Of a stretch of DNA of 21,773 nucleotides, positions 1-8,134 are shown piece by piece. The translations under genes were made by a program, and so were the position numbers. Origin of the DNA: Bacilli bacterium (GTDB taxonomy: Bacteria; Bacillota_I; Bacilli_A; RF39; UBA660). The stretch covers positions 1 through 21,773 of the forward strand of contig CAKJXT010000072.1 of assembly GCA_918219625.1 (NCBI GenBank), read 5' to 3'. Within the stretch, counting starts at the first letter, position 1. The number at the start of each line of letters is the position of its first letter. Under the pieces are notes generated by a model, which worked only from the letters and a program-made list of their open reading frames with translations, was not told the origin of the DNA and did not search any database.

Positions 1-200
1 TAATAATAGCTAAACTATTAACATTCCCTGCAAATAGTATAATAGAAAAATTAACAGACTTACCAGATGTTGCTAAGCTTAATCCAAAACATGCAATAAT
101 ATTACTTATAATAAGCATCCTTTTAACAGTAATAGGTGGATTCATACCTGCTAAACTAGCTGCTAAAAAAGATCCAGTAGAAGCACTTAGAAGTGAATAA
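1..200 (+). CDS. ABC transporter permease, FtsX/MacB type (3' end only)
   Basis: Only the last 65 codons are present, read from base 3 and ending at the TAA at 198-200. The segment has a short soluble stretch, one hydrophobic helix (IILLIISILLTVIGGFIP) and the tail PAKLAAKKDPVEALRSE. A last helix followed by P-A-x-x-A-A-x-x-D-P-V-x-A-L-R-x-E is the hallmark carboxyl end of MacB/FtsX-family ABC permeases, which move peptides, lipoproteins or drugs using a separate ATPase. The gene overlaps the next start by one base (TAATG), so it is co-transcribed and probably translationally coupled with the TetR gene. The ATPase partner should lie to the left of the window. The family call is firm; the substrate cannot be told. 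Confidence 0.85.
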   Translation, partial: IIAKLLTFPANSIIEKLTDLPDVAKLNPKHAIILLIISILLTVIGGFIPAKLAAKKDPVEALRSE

Positions 201-811
201 TGCCAACATTAACATTTAATAATCTTCCAGAAGAAAAGAAAAATATAATAATAGAAGCATCACTAAAAGAATTCAAAAGAGCTCTTTTAACAGATGCTTC
301 TATTAATAAAATAATAAAGGATGCAAATATATCAAGAGGAAGCTTCTATACATACTTCAAAGATATAAACGATTTATATGACTACTCGCTAAATAATTAT
401 AAAGAAAAAATAATAAAAATAATAAAACAGGCAATAAAAGAAACAAATGGGGACTTATTTGAAACAACAAAGAAATCATACAATAAAATATTAAATCTAT
501 GCTCAAAAGACAAACAACTATTTAAAAATATATGTTTAAATTTCAATTATAATGTATCAATTAGAAATAAAATGTATGAAGAAAATATAGAAAGTAAATA
601 CAAAACAATTGAACTTATATCAAAAATAAATAAAGAAAATCTAAATATTAAAACAGAAGAAGAACTTTTTTATATAATAGATATTATAATAGGGCTTATA
701 ATGCGTGGATTAATAGATTTATACATGGATAAAGAAAAAGAAGAAACTATAAAAGAAAAATTAGATAAACAATTAGAAATACTAAAACGTGGAATATATA
801 AGGAGGACTAA
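200..811 (+). CDS. TetR/AcrR-family transcriptional regulator
   Basis: This is a 203-residue protein, the normal TetR length. The DNA-binding domain lies at about residues 10-60: a first helix with EASLKEF, then the helix-turn-helix NKIIKDANISRGSFYTYF at 36-53, followed by the typical K-D-x-x-D-L-Y. The rest is a helical ligand and dimer domain with no recognisable signature. Start choice: ATG 200 overlaps the permease stop as TAATG, and there is no strong Shine-Dalgarno, which suggests coupled translation. It sits between an ABC permease and two ABC exporter genes, so it most likely represses this efflux operon and is released by a transported compound. That role is inferred from context. 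No operator is visible because the operon promoter lies outside the window. Confidence 0.9.
   Translation: MPTLTFNNLPEEKKNIIIEASLKEFKRALLTDASINKIIKDANISRGSFYTYFKDINDLYDYSLNNYKEKIIKIIKQAIKETNGDLFETTKKSYNKILNLCSKDKQLFKNICLNFNYNVSIRNKMYEENIESKYKTIELISKINKENLNIKTEEELFYIIDIIIGLIMRGLIDLYMDKEKEETIKEKLDKQLEILKRGIYKED
801..806 (+). promoter_or_regulatory. Ribosome binding site that fixes the start of the first ABC exporter
   Basis: A perfect AGGAGG lies six bases before ATG 813 and inside the last codons of the tetR-like gene. It favours ATG 813 over the in-frame GTG at 789, which has no comparable site in front of it. Confidence 0.85.
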
Positions 812-812
812 A

Positions 813-2954
813 ATGAAAAAAATACTAAAACATTTAAATCAACATAAAATATCAATAATATTAGTTCTTATATCCTTATTTATAGGCGCAATGTGTGATC
901 TGTCTCTTCCTGACTATACAGCAAAAATTGTAGACGTAGGAATTAGACAAAACGGAATAGAAGACAATGTATTCGAAAAAATAAGTGAAGAAGACTTAAA
1001 TAAAATAGAACTTTTCTTAACAAAAGAAGAAAAAGAAATAATCAAAGAAAACTATGAATTAAATGAAACATACAATCTAAAAAAAATAAACAAAGAAAAA
1101 AGGAAAGAACTATCAAATATATTAATGCTTCCAGAAAATATAATTCAAATGATTGAAGGAGAAAATGGTGAATTATTATTAAAAGCCATGAATCTAGAAA
1201 CAAAAGAAGACTTCTACAAATTAGTAAAACACACTGATTCAGAAGAATTAAGAAAACAATTTGAAGAAAAATTCAAAGATATGGATGAAGCATTAAAGAA
1301 GCCAATAGGAATAGAATATGTAAAAACAATATACAGTAATCTTAATATAGATATGACAAAATCACAAAACAATTATATTAAAACAGCAGGAATAAAAATG
1401 TTAGCAATCTCACTATTAAGTGCTGTAACAATAATAATAGTATCTTATCTATCAAGTAAGGTATCAGCATACTTTGGCGCATCAGTAAGAAAAGAAGTAG
1501 TAGAAAAAGTAATGAGTTTCGGAAACAAAGAAATGAAAGAAATTGGTACTGCTTCATTAATAACAAGAAGTACAAACGATATTAATAGAATACAAATGAC
1601 AATCACTATGTTTTTAAGAATAGCAGCGTTCGCACCAATAATGGGAATAGGAGCACTCTTAAAAGTAATACATAATCCACTTAGATTTATATTAGTAATA
1701 GGAATATCACTAATACTAATACTTGTAATAATACTATTTACAGTAGTAATACCAAAATTCAAATTACTACAAAACTTAATAGACAAAGTAAACCTAGTAT
1801 TTAGAGAAATATTAAGTGGACTACCAGTAATAAGAGCATTCGCAAATGAAAAACACGAAGAAGAAAGATTTGATGAAGCAAATAAAACTCTTAAGAAAAC
1901 AAACTTATTTGTAAATAGAATAATGTCAGTAATGATGCCAACAATGAACTTTATAATGAACTTCATATGTATATTAATAGTATATGTAGGAGCAAAAAAA
2001 ATAGATTTAGGAACAGTTCAAATTGGAACACTTATGGCATTCATACAATACACTATGCAAATAATTATTTCGTTCTTAATGATATCAATGATGTCGATAA
2101 TGATACCAAGAGCAATCGTTTCACTTAAAAGAATTGCTGAAGTATTAGATAAAGATCCAATGATAAAAGAACCAGAAGTAATAGATGATATCGGAGAAAA
2201 ATTTAAAGGAAATATTGAATTTAAAGATGTATACTTTAGATATCATGATGCAGACGAAGACATATTAGAAAATATATCATTCAAGGCAAAACCAGGAACA
2301 ACAACTGCAATAATAGGTGGAACAGGATCAGGAAAATCTACATTGATAAACCTAATACCAAGATTCTTTGACGTAACAGGCGGAGAAATACTAATAGATG
2401 GAATTAATGTAAAAAAACTAGACTTGTACACTCTAAGAGAAAACATTGGATATGTACCACAAAAAGGAATACTATTTAAAGGCACAATAAAAGAAAATAT
2501 TGCCTTCGGTAAAAAGAAAATAGACAAAAAGAAAGTAGAAGAAGCGGCAAGAATATCACAATCAGAAGAATTCATAAATGAAAAAACACATAAATACGAA
2601 GAAATTATATCTCAAGGTGGTACAAACGTATCAGGAGGTCAAAAGCAAAGACTATCTATAGCTAGAGCAATCTATAAAAACCCAAGCATATACATATTTG
2701 ATGACTCATTCTCAGCGCTTGACTTTAAAACAGATAAAAATCTAAGACATGAATTAAAAAGTGTTACAAAAAACAGTACGGTATTAATAGTTGCTCAAAG
2801 AATAAGCACAGTACTAAACGCTGACCAAATAATAGTTCTAGATGAAGGAAAAATAGTTGGAATAGGAAAGCACGAAGAATTAATGAAAAACTGCGAAATA
2901 TATAAAGAAATTGCGCTTTCACAAGTAACAGAGGAGGAACTAAATGGCAAATAA
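813..2954 (+). CDS. ABC exporter half-transporter with degenerate catalytic site (heterodimeric multidrug type, subunit 1)
   Basis: This is a 713-residue fusion of an ABC-exporter membrane domain and an ATPase domain. The first helix (about 14-35) is followed by a charged, Lys/Glu-rich insertion of about 130 residues before the second helix, predicted outside the cell. The remaining helices end near residue 440. ATPase motifs are Walker A GGTGSGKST (about 502-510), Q-loop VPQ, signature VSGGQ (about 606) and Walker B IYIFDDS with Asp631 where the catalytic Glu normally sits. The switch histidine is replaced by Gln662 (VAQRIS). Loss of both residues in one half is typical of heterodimeric exporters such as BmrCD or LmrCD, where only one composite site hydrolyses ATP. 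Its 3' end overlaps the next gene by 11 bases. The drug or lipid cargo is unknown. Confidence 0.92.
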   Translation: MKKILKHLNQHKISIILVLISLFIGAMCDLSLPDYTAKIVDVGIRQNGIEDNVFEKISEEDLNKIELFLTKEEKEIIKENYELNETYNLKKINKEKRKELSNILMLPENIIQMIEGENGELLLKAMNLETKEDFYKLVKHTDSEELRKQFEEKFKDMDEALKKPIGIEYVKTIYSNLNIDMTKSQNNYIKTAGIKMLAISLLSAVTIIIVSYLSSKVSAYFGASVRKEVVEKVMSFGNKEMKEIGTASLITRSTNDINRIQMTITMFLRIAAFAPIMGIGALLKVIHNPLRFILVIGISLILILVIILFTVVIPKFKLLQNLIDKVNLVFREILSGLPVIRAFANEKHEEERFDEANKTLKKTNLFVNRIMSVMMPTMNFIMNFICILIVYVGAKKIDLGTVQIGTLMAFIQYTMQIIISFLMISMMSIMIPRAIVSLKRIAEVLDKDPMIKEPEVIDDIGEKFKGNIEFKDVYFRYHDADEDILENISFKAKPGTTTAIIGGTGSGKSTLINLIPRFFDVTGGEILIDGINVKKLDLYTLRENIGYVPQKGILFKGTIKENIAFGKKKIDKKKVEEAARISQSEEFINEKTHKYEEIISQGGTNVSGGQKQRLSIARAIYKNPSIYIFDDSFSALDFKTDKNLRHELKSVTKNSTVLIVAQRISTVLNADQIIVLDEGKIVGIGKHEELMKNCEIYKEIALSQVTEEELNGK

Positions 2955-4743
2955 TAGAAGAAGAGGTCCAGGAATGCAAATAGAAAAAGCAAAGGACTTT
3001 AAAGGTACACTAAAAAAACTCCTATACTACATGAGTGACTATAAAATAGGTCTTACTGTAGTAGCGCTTTTCGCAGTAGCGTCAACTATATTCTCAATAG
3101 TAGGGCCTAAAATACTAGGAAACACAATAACAGAACTATCTGAAGGATTTGTAAAAAAGATTACAGGCTTTGGTGGAATTAATTTCGATAAAATAGAAAA
3201 AATGTTATTAGGATTATTAATGCTTTATATAATAAGTGCAATATTTACATACATACAAGGTTTTGTAATGGCTGGAATATCACAAAAAGTAACATATAAA
3301 CTAAGAAAAGAAATAACAGAAAAAGTAAATAGACTACCAATGTCATACTTTGATAAAAAAACAAACGGTGAAACACTATCACTCGTAACAAACGACGTAG
3401 ATACATTAAGTCAAAGCTTAGACCAAAGTGCTACACAATTAATAACAAACTTAATAACAATAGTAGGAATACTAATAATGATGCTAAGCATAGATCCATT
3501 AATGACACTAATCGCATTAGTTATAATACCAATATCATTAATATTTGTAGGAACAGTAATTAAAAAATCACAAAAACACTTTAAAAATCAACAAGACTAT
3601 CTTGCAGATATAAATGGTACAGTAGAAGAAATGTATGGTGGACATAATATAATTACATCATTCAACGCTGAAGAAAAATTAATGGAAAAATTCAATAAAC
3701 AAAATGAAAAACTAAGTGAAGCATCATGGAAAAGTCAATTCCTATCAGGACTAATGCATCCAATAATGGTATTTATAGGAAACATTGGATATGTTGTAAT
3801 ATCAATAATAGGTGGATACTTCACGATTAAAGGAAGAATAAAAATAGGAGATATTCAATCATTTATTACATACAATAAAAACTTTACTCATCCAATAACA
3901 CAAATAGCGCAAATTCTAAATATGATTCAATCAATGATAGCGGCCTCTGAAAGAATATTTGAATTTCTAGAAGAAAGAGAAGAAGACAATAGCTACAAAG
4001 AACATATAGAAAATATTGAAGGAAGCGTAGAATTCAAACACGTTAAATTTGGATACGATGAAAATATAATAATAAATGACTTTAACGCAAAAATAAAACC
4101 TGGACAAAAAATCGCAATAGTAGGACCAACAGGAGCAGGAAAAACAACAATAGTAAAACTATTAATGAGATTCTATAATCTAAACGATGGGGAAATATTA
4201 ATAGATGGAAAAAACATCAATGAACTAAATAAAAAAGACTTTAGAAAAGCCTTTGGAATGGTACTACAAGACTCATGGGTATTCTCAGGAACAGTAATGG
4301 ATAACATTAGATATGGAAATCTAAAAGCTACAGATAATGAAGTAAAAGAGGCAGCTAAAACAGCATACGCAGATCATTTTATAAAAACATTACCAGATGG
4401 ATATAACATGGAATTAAATGAAGACACAAATAATATTAGCGGAGGACAAAAACAATTATTAACAATCGCAAGAGCTATTTTAGCAAACCCAAAAGTACTA
4501 ATATTAGATGAAGCAACAAGTAGTGTAGATACAAGAACAGAAGCATTAATACAAAAAGCAATGGATAAACTAATGAAAGGAAGAACATCTTTCATAATTG
4601 CCCATAGACTATCAACAATAAAAAATGCAGACATGATACTAGTTATGAAAGACGGAGATATTATAGAATCAGGTTCACATAAAGAACTAATGAAAAAAGA
4701 CACTTTCTATAAAAATCTATATAACTCCCAATTTGAAGAATGA
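2944..4743 (+). CDS. ABC exporter half-transporter with intact catalytic site (heterodimeric multidrug type, subunit 2)
   Basis: This 599-residue protein has a short basic amino end, a six-helix ABC-exporter membrane domain (about 30-335) and an ATPase domain. ATPase motifs are Walker A GPTGAGKTT (394-402), Q-loop VLQDSWVF, signature ISGGQKQ (about 498), Walker B ILDE with Asp522 and catalytic Glu523, and switch His554 (AHRLST). All canonical residues are present, unlike in the upstream partner. Together the two would make one asymmetric exporter with a single fully active ATP site. ATG 2944 is preceded by GAGGAGG, which lies inside the upstream coding region. The gene ends ATGA, overlapping queH by four bases. 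It has no long extracellular insertion, so only subunit 1 carries that extra region. Confidence 0.93.
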   Translation: MANNRRRGPGMQIEKAKDFKGTLKKLLYYMSDYKIGLTVVALFAVASTIFSIVGPKILGNTITELSEGFVKKITGFGGINFDKIEKMLLGLLMLYIISAIFTYIQGFVMAGISQKVTYKLRKEITEKVNRLPMSYFDKKTNGETLSLVTNDVDTLSQSLDQSATQLITNLITIVGILIMMLSIDPLMTLIALVIIPISLIFVGTVIKKSQKHFKNQQDYLADINGTVEEMYGGHNIITSFNAEEKLMEKFNKQNEKLSEASWKSQFLSGLMHPIMVFIGNIGYVVISIIGGYFTIKGRIKIGDIQSFITYNKNFTHPITQIAQILNMIQSMIAASERIFEFLEEREEDNSYKEHIENIEGSVEFKHVKFGYDENIIINDFNAKIKPGQKIAIVGPTGAGKTTIVKLLMRFYNLNDGEILIDGKNINELNKKDFRKAFGMVLQDSWVFSGTVMDNIRYGNLKATDNEVKEAAKTAYADHFIKTLPDGYNMELNEDTNNISGGQKQLLTIARAILANPKVLILDEATSSVDTRTEALIQKAMDKLMKGRTSFIIAHRLSTIKNADMILVMKDGDIIESGSHKELMKKDTFYKNLYNSQFEE

Positions 4744-5354
4744 TAAACTATCAATTAGAACTAGAAAAAGAACTAAAAAAAATAGAAGGAACAAAACCCA
4801 AATTACTTTTACACGTTTGCTGCGCCCCATGTTCAAGTTATGTACTTACATATCTATGCGACTACTTTGATATAACAATCTTGTATTATAATCCAAATAT
4901 ATCCCCAATAGAAGAATATGAAAAAAGACTTAATGAAGCAAAAAGATTAATAAAAGAATTAAATAAAGACAATATTCATATTATGGAATGTGATTATGAT
5001 AATGTTGAATTCGAGAAGATCGCAAAAGGACTAGAAGATGCACCTGAAGGCGGAATAAGATGTAGAAAATGTTACAAACTAAGAATTGAAAAAGCCGCTA
5101 AATATGCAAAAGAAAATAACTTTGACTACTTCACAACAACACTTACAATTAGTCCATTAAAAAATTCACAAGTCTTAAATCAAATAGGAAAAGAATTAGA
5201 AGAAAAATACAATGTTAAATACTTATATTCAGACTTCAAGAAAAAAGAAGGATATAAAACAAGCATAATTCTTTCAAAAAAATATAACCTATATAGACAA
5301 AACTATTGTGGATGTATATACTCAAAACCAAAAGTTACAGAAGAAATTTTGTAA
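4740..5354 (+). CDS. queH: Epoxyqueuosine reductase QueH
   Basis: The protein has 204 residues and belongs to the QueH family (formerly DUF208). QueH carries out the last step of queuosine synthesis, reducing epoxyqueuosine to queuosine at the tRNA wobble position; it is the non-orthologous replacement of QueG. Visible signatures are LHVCCAPC (Cys27, Cys28, Cys31), the internal pair RCRKC (Cys108, Cys111), and YCGC near the end (Cys190, Cys192). These cysteines match the metal-binding set known for the family. The gene starts at an ATGA overlap with the ABC exporter, so it is translated as part of the efflux operon although the functions look unrelated. No other queuosine gene is in the window, so the cell may salvage precursors or encode the rest elsewhere. 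Confidence 0.93.
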   Translation: MINYQLELEKELKKIEGTKPKLLLHVCCAPCSSYVLTYLCDYFDITILYYNPNISPIEEYEKRLNEAKRLIKELNKDNIHIMECDYDNVEFEKIAKGLEDAPEGGIRCRKCYKLRIEKAAKYAKENNFDYFTTTLTISPLKNSQVLNQIGKELEEKYNVKYLYSDFKKKEGYKTSIILSKKYNLYRQNYCGCIYSKPKVTEEIL

Positions 5355-5361
5355 CTTTTTT
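5331..5361 (+). terminator. Rho-independent terminator after queH
   Basis: An 8-bp perfect stem, AAAGTTAC (5331-5338) with GTAACTTT (5351-5358), encloses a 12-base loop and runs into a T tract. The stem overlaps the last codons and the stop of queH. It ends the efflux-queH operon. Confidence 0.8.
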
Positions 5362-5369
5362 CATTTGTA

Positions 5370-5399
5370 TTGAAAAAACTATTATTAAAATGTTATACT
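5370..5399 (+). promoter_or_regulatory. Sigma-A type promoter for the 260-residue hypothetical gene
   Basis: The -35 box TTGAAA (5370-5375) and the -10 box TATACT (5394-5399) are separated by 18 bases. A TGn extension (TGT at 5391-5393) precedes the -10. The predicted start of transcription is near 5406, just before the ribosome site AAGGAAGG. Confidence 0.75.
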
Positions 5400-5427
5400 T
5401 AAATCATAGAAGGAAGGTAGTAAATAA

Positions 5428-6210
5428 ATGAAGTTAAATGGACCATTCTCACAAATATTATTTGGATTTCAAGAACTTGGAGAAATGCAAAATGGATTAC
5501 AAAAGATTCCAAATACAAGTATATGTATCGGGCCAGGATATGGCAAGGGACCAGTAAATTCAACACAAGAAAGAGCAATTTATACAAGGACAGATTTTAA
5601 AACAGAAAAAAGCGACATAAGAAAATATGCGGAACAGATCGTTAGATTGATAGAAGAAACAGATGATACAGAAAAAAAATTCATATTTGATTTTTTAGTA
5701 GCAGCACCAGATAAAAAAATATTCGAAGGAATAAATGACATGGAAAATGGAAGAATTAAATGGTTATATTCAGGATTCATGGAAGAAACAAAAAAACGAT
5801 GCAAAGGAGATTTGAATATACTAAAAAGAATGAAATTGCCTGTTCTTGAAGGATTTGTCAGAGTTGATTTAATAGGATTTAAAGCTAAATGTATTTCAAC
5901 AAGTAATACAGATGCAGATAAAGCTGTCTATGAACATTACAGAATTAATCAAGATATAGAAATATATAATGGCGCAATTGTCGATGCTGACATATTCTTT
6001 GAAGAAATGGAAAAACTAGGTTACAAATTAACAATATGTGGACAAAAATTGACATTTCAAAACTATTTACTCTATACGTTATCAGGAAGAAAAGCTGATG
6101 GTGTAATAAAAATACCAGTAACAGAAAAAGAAGAAGAACAACCTACAATGACTTTAACAAAAAGAATACCAATACCAGGTAGCAGACCAAGTATAGAAAA
6201 AGTTGTATAA
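5428..6210 (+). CDS. Hypothetical protein, 260 residues
   Basis: I do not recognise this family. The protein looks cytoplasmic: no signal peptide and no membrane helix. The amino end is rich in glycine and aromatic residues, with a turn-rich GPGYGKGP at about 35-42. The middle (about 55-220) mixes charged helices and hydrophobic strands, with one short hydrophobic patch (KKFIFDFLVAAP). The tail after about residue 235 is low-complexity, with Pro, Thr and basic residues (TLTKRIPIPGSRP). ATG 5428 follows AAGGAAGG by about ten bases. The gene has its own promoter and a strong terminator, so it is a single-gene unit. It sits directly before a ligase-like gene on the same strand, but the terminator between them argues against one operon. 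Coding potential is good because the codon use matches its neighbours. Confidence 0.8.
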   Translation: MKLNGPFSQILFGFQELGEMQNGLQKIPNTSICIGPGYGKGPVNSTQERAIYTRTDFKTEKSDIRKYAEQIVRLIEETDDTEKKFIFDFLVAAPDKKIFEGINDMENGRIKWLYSGFMEETKKRCKGDLNILKRMKLPVLEGFVRVDLIGFKAKCISTSNTDADKAVYEHYRINQDIEIYNGAIVDADIFFEEMEKLGYKLTICGQKLTFQNYLLYTLSGRKADGVIKIPVTEKEEEQPTMTLTKRIPIPGSRPSIEKVV

Positions 6211-6216
6211 CAAAAT

Positions 6217-6246
6217 AAAAATTACAGAAAAACTGTAATTTTTTTT
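6217..6246 (+). terminator. Rho-independent terminator after the 260-residue gene
   Basis: An 11-bp stem, AAAAATTACAG (6217-6227) with CTGTAATTTTT (6233-6243), has an AAAAA loop and a T run continuing to 6246. It is a strong intrinsic terminator. Confidence 0.9.
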
Positions 6247-6273
6247 AATTTACAACTGAAACTGCTAAAAATA

Positions 6274-6282
6274 TGCTATAAT
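6274..6282 (+). promoter_or_regulatory. Extended -10 promoter for the ligase-like gene
   Basis: TGCTATAAT (6274-6282) is a perfect extended -10 box. No convincing -35 lies at the right distance (the bases at 6254-6259 read AACTGA), so the promoter probably relies on the TGn element. The predicted transcript start is near 6289, followed at once by AAGGAGG (6292-6298). Confidence 0.65.
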
Positions 6283-6304
6283 AAAGGCAAAAAGGAGGAA
6301 TACT

Positions 6305-8062
6305 ATGAGCCGAATAATTATGACACAAGAATCATATGATAAATACATAAATAGAACACTATATGAGGCATTACGCCAAAGAACTGAAAGTACACCACAT
6401 GCCACAGCGATAAATTATATGGTTAGCAAAATATCATATAAGAAATTACTTCAAATAATAAAACAACAAGCACAAAGTCTTGATACACTAGGAGTAGGAA
6501 ATGATTCACCAGTACTAACCATGCTTCCCAATCAACCTGAAAACTGGGAATTAATGTATGCAACAAACATGTTGGGAGGAGCAAATGTACCACTACTTCC
6601 AACACTCGCTCCTAAAACTTTAGAAAAAATAATATCAGATTTAGAAATTAAAAATATATTTATTTATAAAGATTTTTATGAAAAATTCAAAGAAACTATT
6701 AAAAATAGTTCGATAGAAAATGTAATATTAATGGATGGATCAGAAGCAATACCAACTTTATTGCTAAAACTTGATGAACTAAAGAAAAAATTAAAAAAAG
6801 AGACACCTGAAACAATTAAACTAAGAGAACAAATAGAATTATTAAGAAAACAACAAATTCATGCAGAAAGAAAACTATCCTTATATAAAGAATTTATGAA
6901 TGCAGGAAAAGGCAGAATAGTAACACCTGTACCATTTGAAAAAAATAAAACAGCACTATATATAACAACAAGCGGAACAACAGGAACACCTAAATTAGTA
7001 GAACAAACAAATGAAGCGGCAAATGCTTTAGCACTTAAACACTTATTATCAGTAAATCATCAAGCAGGAGACAAAAACCTAAGTATAATGCCTCCATCAA
7101 TTGCTTATGGAGCAGGAGCAGCACATTATTCACTAACACTTGGATTTCAAAATATATTAGTACCATATCTTGTAACAAATTCGGAATCATTTGAAAAATT
7201 ATGGTTAAAATACAAACCTGATCAATTTATAGGTGGACCAATACATGCAGAATTAATGTTAAAAACACTAGAAGCAACAAATGGTGTTGAACGAGAAAAT
7301 TTATTAAAATTATACAGAAATGCAAAAAATGTGGTATCAGGTGGAGCGCCTCTAAAAAAAGAAACAGAAAAGAATTTAAGAGAATATGGAATTAAAATTT
7401 CACAAGGATATGGTGATACAGAAACATTTGGAGGAACACTTTATAATATTCCAGAAACATATGAACCTTTTAGTGCAGGAATTCCATTTCCGTTTGTACA
7501 AGTAAAAGTATGTGACCCAAAAACAGGAAAAGAAGTACCAGACGGGACACCAGGAGAACTACATGTTATAACATCAACATTGATGAAAGAGTATCACAAT
7601 AATCCAGAAGCAACAGCTGAAGCAATATTTATAAATGAAAGAGGAGAAAGAGAACACAAAACTGGTGATATTGTGATAAAAAACGGAAAACATATATTCT
7701 TTGTTGAAAGAATGACAGATATGTTTCAAAGAATGGGATTTAATGTTCACCCATCAAAAATAAAAGAATTGATTGATAAATACCTAGAAGTGGGTGAAGA
7801 ATGTGCGGTAATAAAAGTGGAACACCCAGATGAACAATTTGTTCCAGTTGCATTCATATCAATAAACGAAGGTAGAAATTTCGAAGGATTAAAGCAAATA
7901 ATACTCGAAAATTTAAAACAAAACATGGATGAATTAGCCGTACCATATGATATTGTCCAGGTAGATAAAATACCTCACAATGCAGGTGGAAAAGTAGATC
8001 AGAAGGCACTTCTAGAAAAAACAGGTATCAGTTACTGTAATCAAAAGAAGATTCAAAGATAG
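6305..8062 (+). CDS. AMP-forming acyl-CoA synthetase/ligase-like enzyme (ANL superfamily)
   Basis: The protein has 585 residues, within the usual 500-650 range. ANL enzymes adenylate a carboxylic acid and pass it to CoA or a carrier. The core motifs are present: the phosphate loop TSGTTGTPK (about 222-230), GYGDTET (about 367-373, the usual GYG-x-TE), KTGD with Asp near 455, an A8-like hinge region at ERMTDMFQRMGFNVHP, and the catalytic lysine K563 in GGKVD near the end. So the fold and both half-reactions look intact. Between about 155 and 205 there is a Lys/Glu-rich coiled-coil-like insertion ahead of the phosphate loop. The start is fixed by AAGGAGG. The gene is a monocistronic unit with promoter and terminator. 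The substrate is not readable; a fatty or aromatic acid is possible. No carrier protein or synthetase module is nearby. Confidence 0.88.
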   Translation: MSRIIMTQESYDKYINRTLYEALRQRTESTPHATAINYMVSKISYKKLLQIIKQQAQSLDTLGVGNDSPVLTMLPNQPENWELMYATNMLGGANVPLLPTLAPKTLEKIISDLEIKNIFIYKDFYEKFKETIKNSSIENVILMDGSEAIPTLLLKLDELKKKLKKETPETIKLREQIELLRKQQIHAERKLSLYKEFMNAGKGRIVTPVPFEKNKTALYITTSGTTGTPKLVEQTNEAANALALKHLLSVNHQAGDKNLSIMPPSIAYGAGAAHYSLTLGFQNILVPYLVTNSESFEKLWLKYKPDQFIGGPIHAELMLKTLEATNGVERENLLKLYRNAKNVVSGGAPLKKETEKNLREYGIKISQGYGDTETFGGTLYNIPETYEPFSAGIPFPFVQVKVCDPKTGKEVPDGTPGELHVITSTLMKEYHNNPEATAEAIFINERGEREHKTGDIVIKNGKHIFFVERMTDMFQRMGFNVHPSKIKELIDKYLEVGEECAVIKVEHPDEQFVPVAFISINEGRNFEGLKQIILENLKQNMDELAVPYDIVQVDKIPHNAGGKVDQKALLEKTGISYCNQKKIQR

Positions 8063-8080
8063 AAAAAATTCTATCTTTTT
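8055..8080 (+). terminator. Rho-independent terminator overlapping the ligase stop codon
   Basis: The stem AAAGATAG (8055-8062, which includes the TAG stop) pairs with CTATCTTT (8071-8078). The loop is 8 bases, and T-rich sequence continues downstream. Confidence 0.85.
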
Positions 8081-8104
8081 CTTTTATTTTTTTAAAAAAC
8101 AATG

Positions 8105-8110
8105 TATAAT
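8105..8110 (+). promoter_or_regulatory. Probable -10 box for the pseudo-kinase gene
   Basis: A perfect TATAAT lies 25 bases before ATG 8135 and just ahead of AGAGGAGGAG (8121-8130). There is no good -35; the expected place is a T-rich tract left by the preceding terminator. The call rests on the -10 and on the spacing that other genes here share. Confidence 0.55.
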
Positions 8111-8134
8111 TTTATATAGTAGAGGAGGAGTATT

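Noticed and set aside
789..812. GTG start at 789 for the first ABC exporter
   Set aside because: ATG 813 has a perfect AGGAGG six bases upstream and gives a normal amino end; the GTG has no ribosome site.
1445..1966. Long minus-strand frame of 173 codons opposite the first ABC exporter
   Set aside because: It mirrors the exporter coding frame in AT-rich sequence, has no ribosome site or family match, and the sense strand has clear ABC motifs.
5362..5427. Riboswitch or leader RNA before the 260-residue gene
   Set aside because: Only about 22 bases separate the predicted transcript start from the ATG, which is too short.
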